Positions 11,839-23,948 are shown, numbered from the stretch's first letter. The stretch: DNA of 64,000 nt from Montifringilla adamsi (GCA_017590115.1 JAGGNK010012003.1:3673041-3737040); one strand, 5' to 3'. Program-made: numbers and translations. Notes: generated by a model not told the origin, from the sequence alone.

Positions 11839-13529
11839 CCCTTCATGCAGTTTCTCTTTCTATGGTTTGTTATCATTCAGCTCTACAGAGCTTTGTTTAA
11901 CTCCAGGAAAGGCCATAGGAGTTGGAATTAGATCCAATTTTGTTTGCACAGGAGTGTGTGGCCAAGGCTGGGCCTTTGAAAAGGGTGCATTATACACTCT
12001 GGAGGTTTGGGGAGATCATTGTAACTATTGCTTGAGGGTCAGAAGTACCAGACTAATTTTCTTGTAATATCTTACTCCACAGACAAGTCCCATTTGCCAC
12101 AGTGAAGGAGTATCCAAAGGAGTATCTTTCCTGAGGAAGGATGTCACCTGTGCTAAGAGAACTCTAAGAGAGGTGTGTTTTATGGGATGCACAGGGCCCA
12201 CAAATGGTTCTTGTGTATTAATCATTATCCCCCCGTACTCCAACACTCTCCAGATCATGACTAGAACTGTGTGTTGGGCCTTGGGAGTTCATGGGCTCCT
12301 TAGCAAGGAGATGACAGAAAATCCTTCTACTTTGTACCAGCCAGGTGTAGTTTTTGGGCTCTTGACAAAGTTGGGCTGGGTGGAGGAGTGTGTCCATCTA
12401 CAGCAGCAGATCAGCATTTCCTGATACCTGGACACCTTCTGCCAAGAAGAAGACATGAGGTGCTGGAGGACACAAGTTTAGAAGTACAGATCTCTTCACA
12501 TGTCACTGCTACCAGCCCAGCATAAATCCAGCATAAGTCTATTCATGTGAGCATAAAGCCCACCCCAGACTGTCCAAAAAACAAAATCAGAATGCAGTAC
12601 TTTCTCTGCGTAAATAGCTAGCAATTCCTGAGGAAATGGGTCCCAGATTTCCCTATGAATTGGAGCCTTAAGTTCTGACATAGGGAGCTATTCATGGAGG
12701 AAATTCTAATTGAGTCAGGTTGTGCTTTTTCCACAAATTGTTTACCCTCTGTCTGGGTCTTTGCTGGATTCCTGAAGGGACCTGTGTTGCACCCACAGTG
12801 CTGTGGGGGTAAGATGTGGGGATAGATTTAGGTGAGCCCTCTTTGCAAGCAGAAGTCAAATTCTAAGGGTAGGAAATGTGTCTATGGTCCATAAGAGGGA
12901 AAGATCATATGGTCACCATCTGGGGCTCAGGGATGGTTCTCTGCACTGAAATAGCAGTTGCTGTGCCTTGCTGTGTTTCCACAACAGCAACCAAATTGGT
13001 GACACTGGAGAAAATTAATGCCACCTGTCCACTAATTTCCTGATTATTTGCTATACATGCTCCAGTGTTTTTAAAAAGAGAGACTGCAACATAATGGATC
13101 TGTAATCTCATCTCTGACAGGTTTGTGTTGAAGTTGGTGGAGTTATCCTGGTTTAATCTAAGTTAAAAGGAAGAAATAGGCCCTGTACTCTATGTTGAAA
13201 TTCTCTCACGAAACGTTTCCCAGAAATATCAAAGAATATTAAAGTTCTTTGGGAGCAGGGACTCTCTCATACTGTGTGTGAACAGTGGCCAACACAATGG
13301 GGCTTGCTTTTGGCAGAGACCTCTAGGAGCTGCAGCAGTGCATGTAGTAACACCTAACTACACCTCCAAGACATGGTGCAGGGAAGTACATCGTGTTAAC
13401 TCAGTTGAGTGCCTGCCTAACCTGTGATTTAGAGGGGCCCCTCCCTCAGTGTTCAAAGGAGGAAATGAAATCTTCCCCAGGGAAGAAGGATTCCGACCTT
13501 TCAGGGTCTGTGTGTATCGGCTCCGGGGG

Positions 13530-13725
13530 AGGAGCAGCAATGAGGACGCTTGGGTTCAGTTCCCCAGTTTGGCTAGCTGGCCTTTGGCAAATCACTTAAT
13601 GACTCTGGTTTAGAATTGCCCAATTGTCATAATAACTCTTTTCTTTCCCATAGCAGGGTGGGGATGGACAGAAGGAAAGCACGTTCTTCCTACTTTTATG
13701 ATTACAGAGTGCTTTAAGGTGCTCT
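13530..13725 (+). mobile_element. MIR/CORE-type SINE fragment
   Basis: The B-box region GGGTTCAGTTCCCCAGTTTGG is followed by GGCCTTTGGCAAATCACTTAA and then CATAATAACTC. The tail near 13700 (GATTACAGAGTGCTTTAAGG) matches the region around the MIR 'aaagcgctt' motif. It is an old SINE relic. Confidence 0.78.
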
Positions 13726-15734
13726 GGAGAAAGGGCAAAGGGGCAGGAAGACACCACATTCATCTCTGCTAGCTGGTCCCTAAAAGCATTCACTTACAGG
13801 GCAGGCTTGCTCACTGCCTTCAGTGGTAACTCTGCAAGGACACAGTTGCTTAAAGAGACCTTTTCCAAAGCATCCCAATGAGCATCCCAAATCCCTTTGA
13901 AAGTGAAGGAATCTCAGACTTTTCATTGCAGAAATATTCCTGAGCCCATATTGCATTTGAAAACATCTGCATCAATTTTTCCCCATGTGAAGAGTGTGAA
14001 ATTTTAGGGCCATCAATTGATGCAAGGAATTTAACATTCATAATAGTAAAGGCTAGAAAATGAACATCCCATAACTAACATGTCACTGAGCAGAGAAGTT
14101 TTTTCTTTATTGTAAAGATGATATCAAAACCCTCCACAGACTTGCCTGATTCACTAGCCATGAAATCTTGGTCTCATCCTTTGATCTTTCTTCAGATGCT
14201 ACTTCATGTAAGAATAAGGCAGACTGCCTTGGCATGCCTCCAGCAGGGAGACACTAAGGGAATTTCAGTGCTTCTCTGGGCTAATTAGCCACTTGCAGGA
14301 CCCCAGAGAAGTGTAAGTTTGCCTTCACTACATCCATTCCTCTAAAAGCCTGGATCTTGGGCTTTAGTTCAGCACTGTGACTTGTGAGGCTGAGAGAGAT
14401 TTCCAATTCCAAATTACAATAAACTTCCTGCAAGGCCCAGTTCTCATGGAAGAGCCGTTGTGTGGAGACAGGTGAACAGTGTCTAAGAAGGTGTGTAGAC
14501 ACCTAAAGTATTGGATGCTACGGAAGTATTAACTTCCTTTTTCTCTTAATTCACTCCATGGGCTGCACATGAGTGTCTCAGGAATGGAAAAGCAGAGAAA
14601 CTGTCTGTGGCAAAAGCTGCATTCCATACCCTGAACCTCCACAACACAATTTTTCTCCTGCTTGCCTCTAAGTTATTTTGCTTTCTTGCTGTATATCTAA
14701 CTCCCAGGAAAGATCTTGCTGATTCAGTCTGAACCCTTTTCTGTTGAGTCACCTCCTTTAGCTTCCAAATTAAAAGGCCAATAATTGCCTTTTATATGAA
14801 GATTTAGACAATTGCTGCCTTTTAACCTCAGCATGAGCTGTTTGTGAATTTCCTGCTATTCTGTGTGAAAAGCCTAATTTAGGAGAGACTGTAGTTAGAG
14901 ACCAAACTATTGGATGAGCTGTTCTTCCCTCCATACATGGAGCCAAGGCTCCAGACATCCAGGTCCCCTAGTGCAAGATAAACCCTGCTGGAATGCTGCA
15001 TTCCACACCGAAGACTTCTCAGCAAAGCCAGGATGTGATGGCAGATCCCAGCTGCAGCTAGGAGCAGGAATGTATCTAACATCAGGCAAAGGACAACCTG
15101 GCCCTTTTTGCTGTGAGCTCTTTGCATCTCACACCTTCCATCCAGTGCATTCTGATCCCCTCTGCCTTTCTGAGCCCCAAATACCAGAGCTGCCCTAGAA
15201 CTTTGCTGAGCCCAACACAAATCAGTTCTCAGGAGCAGCATCTGCCTCCTCTGGCTGTCCTCCTGGGTAATCTGACAGTGCTTCCCCTTCCCAGGTCTCT
15301 GCCTTTCCTTCCTGTGCTCTCAAGCCCTCTGCTGTGATCACTTCCTCCTGCTAGAGCCTGATTCCTCTTGCTTCTACTCTTGTCAGCCAATATTTATTGT
15401 TCTCAAGGGACACTGATGCAGAACATGAGCCTCCTTCTATGACCCCTTCACTGTCTCTTGCTGCTGCCTTGTGTTGGGGCAGGCACTGCTGCCATCTCCA
15501 ATGGGAAGTGGGAGGAAGGACATGCTTAAAACATGGAACAAAGAAGAGTTCCAGTTTGAGTTTGTACCTTATTTCTCTCTGCCTGTGTTCCCTGATCAAA
15601 TTAACATGTGGCATTTCTCTTCCTGCCCTTGGTGCTATGCAGACAAGGGAGGCAGGGTGGTGTATTAGGGTCATGGCAGGGTGCAGCAGGCACTGTCTGC
15701 TCCCAAAGACACAGGGAACTGACAGGGATAATGT
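13726..15734. other. non-coding stretch, nothing recognised
   Basis: No gene or repeat is recognised. From about 14900 to 15700 the sequence is richer in GC, and short frames are open on both strands (up to 150 codons near 15397-15849). Those frames show no recognisable protein. Confidence 0.5.
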
Positions 15735-16175
15735 GGCTGCAAGGTCAGGGTCCTCACCAGCCAGGGCCCACCCCACAGCCCTCAAGGGAGGCAGGCAGGG
15801 CTGGCCTGGGAGTGGCAGCCAACCTCAACCTGGCGTCCAGAGCATCTGACAATTTTATGGAGATGAGGCAGGTCCGACCTCAAGCCAGGAAGTGAATCCA
15901 CAGGTCAGGATCAGGCCTAGCAAGGCTAATAATGGTCAGGCACGGCCCAGCTATCACCAGGCAGGTCCATAGTGATGAGCTTGGCCTGAGGTCAAGCTGG
16001 GAAATTAGTAGGTCAAGATCAACAATGTCCCTGGACAGGCACAGGCACCTCTGTGTGTGAGCTGGGGATAGGCACTCAGCTTTGCTCCTTGGGTGACTAA
16101 AGACCCAGGGCTGAGCTTCAGTGAGGCTCCTGACCATGGGCAGAGGGTGGAGGCTGCAGGTCAGACTGATTAGGG
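15735..16175. repeat. degenerate GGTCA-rich repeat-like segment
   Basis: Variants of the word AGGTCA/GGTCAGG recur at about 15742, 15870, 15902, 15934, 15989, 16009 and 16158, within a background of CAGG and GGCC words. The words could be the remains of an old interspersed or tandem repeat, or a cluster of nuclear-receptor half-sites. No clean period is visible. Confidence 0.35.
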
Positions 16176-16209
16176 CCATTAAAACTTATTAGTGCTCTCA
16201 GATCCCTTA

Positions 16210-16380
16210 TAGACAGGGCTCTATATATTTCTGGCTCTGCCACTGACTTCCAGGTGATCTTGAACAAATCCCCTCCTCTGTGCTTCTCCATCTTACCTGA
16301 ATTTAAGCTGGAAGGATGTCCAGGACTGTCTTCTTCTCCAAAGCTTCAAATTAGTAAATAGGAGCAGTGAATGTAGCATT
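16210..16380 (+). mobile_element. MIR/CORE-type SINE fragment
   Basis: The segment TCTGGCTCTGCCACTGACTTCC is followed by a diverged 'gtgatcttgaacaaat' counterpart of 'gtgaccttgggcaagt'. CCTCTGTGCTTCTCCATCTTACCTG comes next. The order fits a sense-strand MIR. Confidence 0.75.
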
Positions 16381-18364
16381 ATTTTTCAGTATGCTTGTAA
16401 TTGCAAGACGTGCACCTATTAGCAGCATGGGAATCACAGTAGCTCCACCACACAAGAATCTTTTATTGTTCACATGAGTAGCTTCTCATATTTTCCTCTA
16501 ACAAGCTTCTGAGTATTTCCGGCAGAATTCCTGTGAGATTAAACATCATATAAAATGTATTTGTCTCACGCAAGATATGACTTGCTTTTGAACCATCAGC
16601 AATCATCCCAGCAATTGCTAGGATACAACTGCATTTTTTTATTGTTATTACTATTTTTCCATTTTCTGTCCTGGATCTTGTAAGCCACCAGTCCTATCAC
16701 TAATTATGCTAACAAGGTCCTGAGGTTGATTTAGAGGCTCTGTTATAATGCCAGCCTCTCAGTTTACATCTCAAGTATCGGCATGTTTATTGTAGATGTC
16801 TGTTAAGAGAAGCTACTTTTTCCAGGCTTGTATGCGGAGTAAGAGCAGGAGCCAGAGTTGGGGGGGAGTAGTGCAAAATGACACACAGAAATGAGAAAAA
16901 GCAAATTTCTGCATCCTTCTGGTAAAAGAACTGACACTGCCACGGCACACAGGGGTTTACCTGGAGCTTCTCATGGACACCTAATGTTCAATATTGTACC
17001 ATTTTCCCCCAAATACAGACCAAACAGACTCCTGAAAGCAGAGTTCACTCCTGAGGACCAGCCCCCTGTTTGCTGTGTTGATAACTTCTCAGTGCTGATG
17101 TGTGTATTAGTCACCCTTGCTGGTTCATTGCTGATCTGAACGACAGAGGTTAAATAATTGCAAAAGCAGGGCTGATGTCATCATGGCGCCTGACTGGAGC
17201 TGCTACTTGGAACTGCTGAGAGAGATGGATTTGCTTTGCTTTTGCCCAGGAAAGGGGTCACACCGGGCAGGGGTTCTCACCCTCCCTCAGCCCTACAGTC
17301 CAGTGCACAGTGTCTGAGTGCCTGAGTCACCCCCACCTTCCCCAGCCACTCACCAACAGCACCGTGAGGAGCTCAGCTGGACACAACAGCTTCCCTCTGC
17401 ACTCCTCCTCCTCCCTGCTTCTTCCTATTCCTCCCAGTCCACAGGGATCCTGGGGACTTCTAAAAATCAGATGCATGAACAAGGTTCTCCTCTGTACACT
17501 GTACCAGGAGTGCAGGCCCAGCACACAAGTCAGGATCTGTTTTGTTGTGTGTACATGGAGACTTTGCTTGTACAGACCTGTTCTACTGACCATGTCATGT
17601 GTGTATCACAGATAGCTAGGCATGTATCATGTAACCTTGTGAATATAGATTGGCCTTTTAAATTTACTGTTCAACACTGAGAATATGTCTTGGCTCTGCA
17701 TGAGACATAAAAACTAAAGACAGAGCCTGCCCTACAGAGTTTGTACTCTAAATGTCAGGCAGAGAAAAGACAGGATGCACTGTGGTGAGAGAGACTTCTG
17801 ATGTGTTTGTAATTTAAATAGGAAAAACCCCCTAAACTAGCTTCACAGGAAAAGAGTGTATGCCTGTTTGTTTTTAAGAGGACTTGAGAAAAGAAAAAGT
17901 AACAGTTTTTTGACAGTTTGCTGGGGGAGAGGCTTCTTTTAACACCTGCACTGAAGCTCAGGAGAAGGAACTGGGTGTACACGCCTGTGTGGTCTGGAGT
18001 GTCTGTGCCTATTGTTCCTCTGTTCTCTGAGTGAAATTCAGTTCTTGCTTCTGAGGGCACAACTTGTAGCTGACACCAGGGCTGCCTTTATTGGCACATG
18101 TGCCAATCCCTTTACTCCTTGAGCTCTTCCCTGTGGCTCTGTTGCGTTTGCCTGCTCTGTGTCTAATCCCTGTCTTGTGTTGTGTTTTATGCTTTTAATG
18201 AGAAGGGATAGACAGCAAAGCAAAACTTTCATGCTGTGATCATAGAAGAGAAGCTATTTATTTCTGTGTTTCATGTGATGCCATGAAAACAGTCAGCAGT
18301 CTTACAGGAGAGCTCTGCAGCATCCACGGCACCTTTGCTGATGCCAGCTGACATTCTGTAGCAC
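16381..18364. other. non-coding stretch; AT-rich conserved-element-like part 16390-16800
   Basis: The section 16390-16800 has the AT-rich but complex texture often seen in conserved non-coding DNA. Conservation cannot be judged from one sequence. A short G7 run lies near 16861. No gene or repeat is recognised to 18364. Confidence 0.3.
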
Positions 18365-18431
18365 GTGCCCCTTGGACTGCTGCTCTGCATCCTTAGGCTG
18401 TGGAATCAGAAATTAGTAGTGCAAGGGGCAC
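18365..18431. other. 67-nt imperfect hairpin, small-RNA-precursor-like
   Basis: The arm GTGCCCCTTG (18365-18374) is exactly complementary to CAAGGGGCAC (18422-18431). After one G-G mismatch the stem continues for seven more positions (18376-18382 with 18414-18420) with five Watson-Crick and two G-U pairs on the plus strand. This leaves a loop of roughly 27-30 nt. Size and shape fit a microRNA-like precursor, but I do not recognise a known microRNA. It could also be a remnant of a small inverted-repeat DNA element, or chance. Confidence 0.35.
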
Positions 18432-19599
18432 ATTTTATCCTTTTTTAGGTGCACAGGTTTCCAGGTCTAAAACTTCTTAAATTCTGACTAGGACTTGTCA
18501 ACGTTTTTATTATACATGTACACATTTGTATTTTAGGAAAATGAAGTGCTGGGTGTGGGTATGTGCTAATGCTAAAAAGGAAACACAACCATATGAAGCT
18601 TCCTAAAGCCTTATATTAAAATACCAGAAGGGTTTGACTGGGTTGTAGAGGTATGTGGAAAAGCCTTGGTCCACCTTGCTGTTGAAAACAGACACTCCCC
18701 TGGATTTATTTCAAAGTGGTCAAGACCACAGATGTAAGCAGGAAAGTCCTGTGGGCCACACCACCTTAGTGAGACTGTCACAGCTGGAGAGTCCCTTGTG
18801 ACACTGGGATTTAATTTCACCCAGGAAGCTGTTTCAGGGTACTGGAGCCTGTCAGGAGTTTGAACTCCCTCAGTGGTGTCTATCTTGTCAGCTGGAACCT
18901 TCAGGAGACAGTAAAGGCCCAAACCCCAGCTTGTTCAAACTGTCTTCACACTGGCTTGGTTTTACTGTGAGAGAGACTCAGTTTCCCTGGCTTGAATTCT
19001 TCTCCACAGCTCCAGAGGAAGTGTGAGCAGAACTTGGGCTGTTTCTGTGGACAGAAACAGGATTGAACTCAGGATTCAGCACAGTGTCCTGAAATGATGT
19101 GTGCATATAGGACTCCAGACCAACATACTGCAAATTTAGTACTAATTACAGCAACAACATCCTAATTACCTGGTGGGGGAGTAAAAAATAATGCAGTGAT
19201 ACCTCCAGAACAAGGGGCAGGTCCCTGACCCCTCCGAGCTGGCCATTTCCAGCTGCTGTGCCAAAGTACAGCTGGTTTGGTGTGGTTACGGCAGAGAGCA
19301 CACACAGTTCAAAGTCCCCATGGGAAGCTCTGGTTACAGCCCCTCATCCAGCTGAGCTGGATCTGCCCAGGAAAAGGTGGAACCAAACCCTCCTTGCCTG
19401 TCTCCAGCTGCAGCCTGGCAGTCAGACCCACTGTTCCACTTTGAGTACAACCAAAGGAGCTTTGTGGCTGGGCTTAGCTGGAATCCAGGGCTGCTCTGCC
19501 CACTGCATCTCTTCTGCATCCCGAGCAGGATGATCACCCACCTTGGAAAGAACTACGTGATTAAGGGAAGAATGCCCTTTTGAAGGAGCAATTTAAAGG
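18432..19599. other. non-coding stretch, nothing recognised
   Basis: No gene or repeat is recognised. Reading frames near 18611-18922 and 19258-19583 are open on one or both strands but carry no recognisable protein. Confidence 0.5.
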
Positions 19600-21100
19600 A
19601 ATGTCATTTCCCTTAGCAAATCATCTATTTTTTTGGTCCTTATGTTCACATCTACTACCCTTGAATATACAATTCAGTCCTGTAGACTTCAATTTGTTAC
19701 TGAAAATAGTGCTTATGACCAGTTTTGATACTTTTTCAATATATTTTTAAAGGAAGTCATAAGACTCTTTACATGAATAACTGGAATTAACCTTCATTTG
19801 CGCCTTAATTTGAAGTTCAAACTTAACATAATCAATATTTTGTGGTCTACTGCAATCTGTTCAAGTCCGTTTATCCAAGGAAATTATTTGTTCCCCTTCT
19901 GCATTTGAGGTAGAAGTGGACATAATTAATTCCACAAACTATAAGAAATTGAAAGAACGAGAACTCTGAATACAAAGCAATATTCCAAATTCAATATTTG
20001 TGAAGTGCATGCACACCTCACTTAATTTTTAGCATATAATATACAAAGTGTTTCTCAGCAAAGTGTTGCAGTTCAGTTTTTGTACAATTTTAGCTCCTTT
20101 GTAAAGCCTGTTTCCCCCCTGAGTGAAGGTGATTGTATCAGGTGAAAATGGCCACATTTGCTGACATCAGACACTGAATGACTGAACAGAGTTCATGTTG
20201 TCATGAGGTGTTTTTGGATGAGCTACATTTATAACCACGTAATTTGAACCAATGTTTCATTGTAATTTACCCTCTAGAGAATTCATCATGTCATAAACTT
20301 CAGTAGGTACTAGATCAGTTCATTCTAATTTTAAGATTGTATCATAAGAAACATTTAGCGCGTTGTGAAATAAATCCAAGAGGCATTTAATCACCACAAG
20401 TCTGTCATGCTCATCTTTGTCATCCTTAACAAACTTAAAAACTGCAACTGGGCAATTCTCAGCTAATGTAAAAAGTAACATCTCATGGCTTTAACTGCAA
20501 GCCAGACAGATGATCATCTTGTGGGGACATGCCTCAACATTTCTGTGCACTGGAGGTTGACAAAATGATAGAGCTTCCGTGAGGCTGAAACTCTTGGCAG
20601 CTACGGAGAAGTGATTGAAAACTTTGATTACACAGCTCTCAAGATCAAATGATTGTTTGATCAAATGTTTATTTATAAAATAATTTGCTGTGTTTTACAG
20701 AATATGAGGATGCTTATTTTGCTTCCAGCTAATTGCCCAGCTAATTTTCCTGTAATTTATTGATGGCAATGTGTCAAAAAACTAACATTAGTCTTATTAG
20801 ACAACTGTGAATCACAAAGCTCAGACTATTTGACTTTCTCAATACTTCTTACATTTTTAGATATTCTCATACAGTTTCACTGTTGCCTTCAATAACAATA
20901 GAATAAATTTATTTGTTACTGTACAGCTGAGAGAAAAATTATTATCTGAATACCTCATTATTTCCACAGGTTGAGAATTTGTGTGTGCAGAATAATGCTA
21001 GTGCAAAATCACTTAGAGCTAGTCAAACTTATTTTTGCATGTTGTGTTACTATGCTATGTTTAAAATTTGCAATTAATTTTTTGAGAAAGCAGAAGTTCT
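19600..21100. other. AT-rich block with a degenerate minus-strand reading frame
   Basis: This block is distinctly AT-rich and low in repeats. On the minus strand, one frame from about 20640 down to about 20200 has only a few in-frame stops and codes locally for plausible protein-like text (for example FKFVKDDKDEHDRLVVIKCL around 20440-20380). I could not match it to a named family. It may be a decayed processed pseudogene, a conserved non-coding element, or chance. No poly(A) tract or intact start is seen. Confidence 0.25.
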
Positions 21101-22438
21101 TGCTTTTGAGTGAGTGGATGGAATTTGATCTCGTACAAAGTGGGCAGAAGATCTGAAACATTCTGCTCAAATATAGTTCCAGTTAAGTCAGTCAGCAGCA
21201 TCCCTGTGGGAGTGAGTACCCACATTCAGTCTCCAGGTTGTTCTCAGCTCTCAGCCTCAGCTTCTCTGCTTCTGTGGCAGAATCTCCGAGCAGTAAGAGC
21301 AGTGTAGGAGTTTACTCCATTCTCCCTTAGTTCTTCTGTGAAATTATAACTGGGTTTTTGTGCTAAACTCAAATGCAGCCATTTCCCTTTTGGTTTCCAT
21401 CACACACTTCTGATTTTACCTTTTGTAATGCTTTTAGAAGCTTGGTGCACACCAGCAATGCAATATAGAAAATCTTTTTATTGAGTAACACAGCAGCTGC
21501 TGTGCTCCAGAGCAAACTCAGTTTCTGTTCTGCTAGACTTCAATAACAATTTATGAAAAGCTCTGGGAAGACCTTAACCTGGAAACATCCCCACATTTGC
21601 TCTCTTCTGCTTCAAGATCTTGTGTTATAGCACTGTGACTTAGTCTGCACAAGGGATCTCCAAGGTCTCTCATAACCCAAGTGCAATGATTCTTTCCACT
21701 GATCTTCTGCAATAAAAGTCATTAGTACCTGTATGTGGCTTAACAAAACTTTCAAACTCCTTGGTGGCTTAGAAAAGTTCTAGTTCAACAGGAAGCTGAG
21801 TCCTTACTTTGGATTCCTCATTTAGCTTTTTATTTCCCAAGGGCTGGAGATAAAATTGAAGCTGGATATGCAAAATTTCTACCACAGTGGTGAGTTGGCC
21901 CCACAGCATCCCCTCAGGTTACCTGTGGAGAAACTGGAAACAGGACCCAGGGGGACCTTCTTTCCAGGATTTGGGTTCCTGGATTGGCTTGATTTTGCTC
22001 AGACTTCTGATCTTTTGGGAAAACTGGATCTGGGTGAGCTCAGCTGTACGTTCAGGTGTAGCATTATGTGTCATGCACATCTGATCAGATACATGGGTTT
22101 CTGTATTTTTTTTCTCTTGCAGCTGGTAAAAATCAAAGGATAGTAAAAAGAGACTGACAGCAGATGTAAGAACCCAAAGCATTTTGAAATGGGACAAACT
22201 GGGTGTGGGGAGAGATGTAAAATGGGGGCAAATGTGATAATTTTCAGGGCTGTGCAAGAGGCAGAGAAACCCCTTAGGGGCAGGGGTAAAGTCATCATTG
22301 CATTAAGTGAATAGTCTGTTGTGATTGCTCTCTGATGTGAAATAGAGTGAAAAATGACAGGATTTTTTCCCTTTAATTTATTGGAAATGTGAATGACTCA
22401 GTCTTTCTTTAACTTATTTTGTATCTGGTTTATTCGGT
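21101..22438. other. non-coding stretch, nothing recognised
   Basis: No gene or family-level repeat is recognised. A polypyrimidine-AG acceptor-like sequence (TTTTTTTTCTCTTGCAG, near 22107-22123) stands alone, without an open exon that I can support. Confidence 0.5.
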
Positions 22439-22820
22439 GTGTGCTCTGGATAAACAGAGTTTTCTGTTTTCTTGCTCCTGGAGATTTTGCTTCTTGCCTC
22501 ACTTTTTTTCTTTTTCTTTTTAATTCTTTCCCTTTTTCTGAAAGTAGAGCTTTGGATGAAAAGTAGCCATAAAATTTCTGGTATCAGAATCATATTAAGT
22601 TCATTCCGTTTAGCCAGGTAAAATTAAACTCCAGAACTCCTCAGAGTCACTCAAAAGGTTCTGCTTGTGAGAACTTCATCCAAGCTTTTCTTTCCAGTTC
22701 CCTCCTGCATGTTCCCAGAAAAGCAAGAATTCTTCCAAACCTTGCTAAGCTCCTGTCCTCTTGCCCACCAAAGGATGTAGCTGCCTGCGGACATTGAAAG
22801 GCCGGGTTTGTGAATCAGCA
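22439..22820. repeat. direct duplication, copy 1 (382 bp)
   Basis: It runs from GTGTGCTCTGGATAAACAGAG to GTTTGTGAATCAGCA and is followed directly by a second copy. Both contain a C/T-rich tract (near 22500-22540 in this copy) and the same order of features. By eye roughly nine in ten bases agree between copies, with several small indels. The junction is seamless, so this is a true head-to-tail duplication and not two LTRs around an internal region. Confidence 0.95.
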
Positions 22821-23210
22821 GTGTGCTCTGGATAAACAGAGATTTCTGTTTTCCTGCTCCTGGAGATTTTGCTTCTTGCCTCCCTTTTTTTCTTTTTCTT
22901 TTCAATTTTTTTTCCTTTTTCTGAAAGCAGAGCTTTAGGTGAAATGTAGCCACAACATTTCTGTTATCTGGTATCAGAAATGTACTAAGTTCATTCCCTT
23001 TAGCCAGGTAAAATTAAACTCCAGAACTCCTCAGAGTCACTCAAAAGGTTCTGCTTGTGAGAACTTCATCCAAGCTTTTCCTCCCAGCTCCCTCCTGCAT
23101 GTTCCCAGAAAAGCAAGAATTCTTCCAAATCTTGCTGATCTCCCGTCCTCTTGCCCACCAAAGGATGTAGCTGCCTGCGGACATTGAAAGGCCGGGTTTG
23201 TGAATCAGCA
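22821..23210. repeat. direct duplication, copy 2 (390 bp)
   Basis: This second copy of the preceding block begins again at GTGTGCTCTGGATAAACAGAG and ends at GTGAATCAGCA before unique sequence. Relative to copy 1 it carries small insertions (around 22965-22975) and scattered substitutions. The divergence argues against a recent assembly error and for an old tandem duplication. A minus-strand frame is open in both copies, but most differences alter its amino acids, so it is not treated as coding. Confidence 0.95.
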
Positions 23211-23946
23211 GCATGCCGTGGTCAGCTGTGAGCCAGCCTGCAGCGCTCCTGGGAGCTGGGCAAGGTGCGACTCCCGTGGCTCTCACAGATGGAAGGCGAC
23301 CTCTGGGCCATCCCTTGCTGTCCACTCCAATGTAACAGAGCTGAACAAGATCAGCAGCCCTACAGCCTGTGTCCAGCTCTGATTTTTGGGGTAGAAATCA
23401 GATGACATGCAGCTTAAGGCTTGAGTTTGTGTTTAATTAGGGGATTATCTCAAATCTGAAATGGAGCTGCTTTGAAGCGTGTGAACCAAAGCTAGATAAA
23501 GACTCCCACAAACCCCTGCACACTGGAAATTTATAGGGTTCGCCCTGTATTTATTTGCTGTGGCTCAGTTGGAGGTGAAAGGTAGAGCTCAGCTGCCACA
23601 GCTGGACTTTTTTTTCCTGGTGCACGTTTCTTTCTGCAGGCTGCTCTAATTTGTTTGTTGAGCAGATCATCGGGAATCAGATTGGCCGGAGCTGGAATCG
23701 CTCCGCTCCCTTAGCAAACACACGAGGTCTGGAGAGGTGTCTGCCTGCATGGAATGAAACGAGCTGACTGGCACTTTAGCATTCCCCTGTGTAGGAGCGT
23801 CTTAGGAGTAAGACACTTAATTATTATTAACATTCTAATTGGCCTGTGCGAGCGCGGATGTGAGTGCGCGGTACAGAGGATGCATTCCACACTTTCCAAC
23901 CTGAAATCAAGCAGAGCCTGCATCTCCCCAAATTCCTATCTCAACC
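23211..23946. promoter_or_regulatory. possible upstream flank of the CpG island
   Basis: From about 23640 CpG dinucleotides become more frequent than in the preceding DNA. The segment holds two ATTGGCC words (an inverted CCAAT-box-like motif, near 23683 and 23839) and a homeodomain-type AT stretch (TTAATTATTATTAAC, about 23818-23832). This fits promoter-proximal DNA for the CpG island that follows, but transcription direction is unknown. No gene is recognised in 23211-23640. Confidence 0.35.
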
Positions 23947-23948
23947 GG

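Larger units (their letters stand above)
9568..13529. other. non-coding stretch; possible conserved element 9850-10110
   Basis: The section 9850-10110 is AT-rich and evenly complex. It includes a perfect 13-nt palindrome (CAAGAAGTTCTTG, 9966-9978) and a NotI site (GCGGCCGC) near 10014. This resembles a conserved non-coding element in texture, but that is inference. T homopolymers at 10717-10740 and 11822-11838 are listed separately. I see nothing else from 10.1 to 13.5 kb. Confidence 0.35.

Noticed and set aside
13540..13590. tRNA gene suggested by a B-box-like GGGTTCAGTTCCC
   Set aside because: The surrounding sequence follows MIR, and no cloverleaf or matching acceptor stem is seen.
15397..15849. 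150-codon plus-strand or 144-codon minus-strand gene
   Set aside because: Two frames on opposite strands overlap almost completely, and neither has recognisable protein features.
22439..23210. Pair of LTRs of an endogenous retrovirus
   Set aside because: The copies are directly adjacent with no internal region, and they lack TG...CA ends and a primer-binding site. A tandem duplication is simpler.
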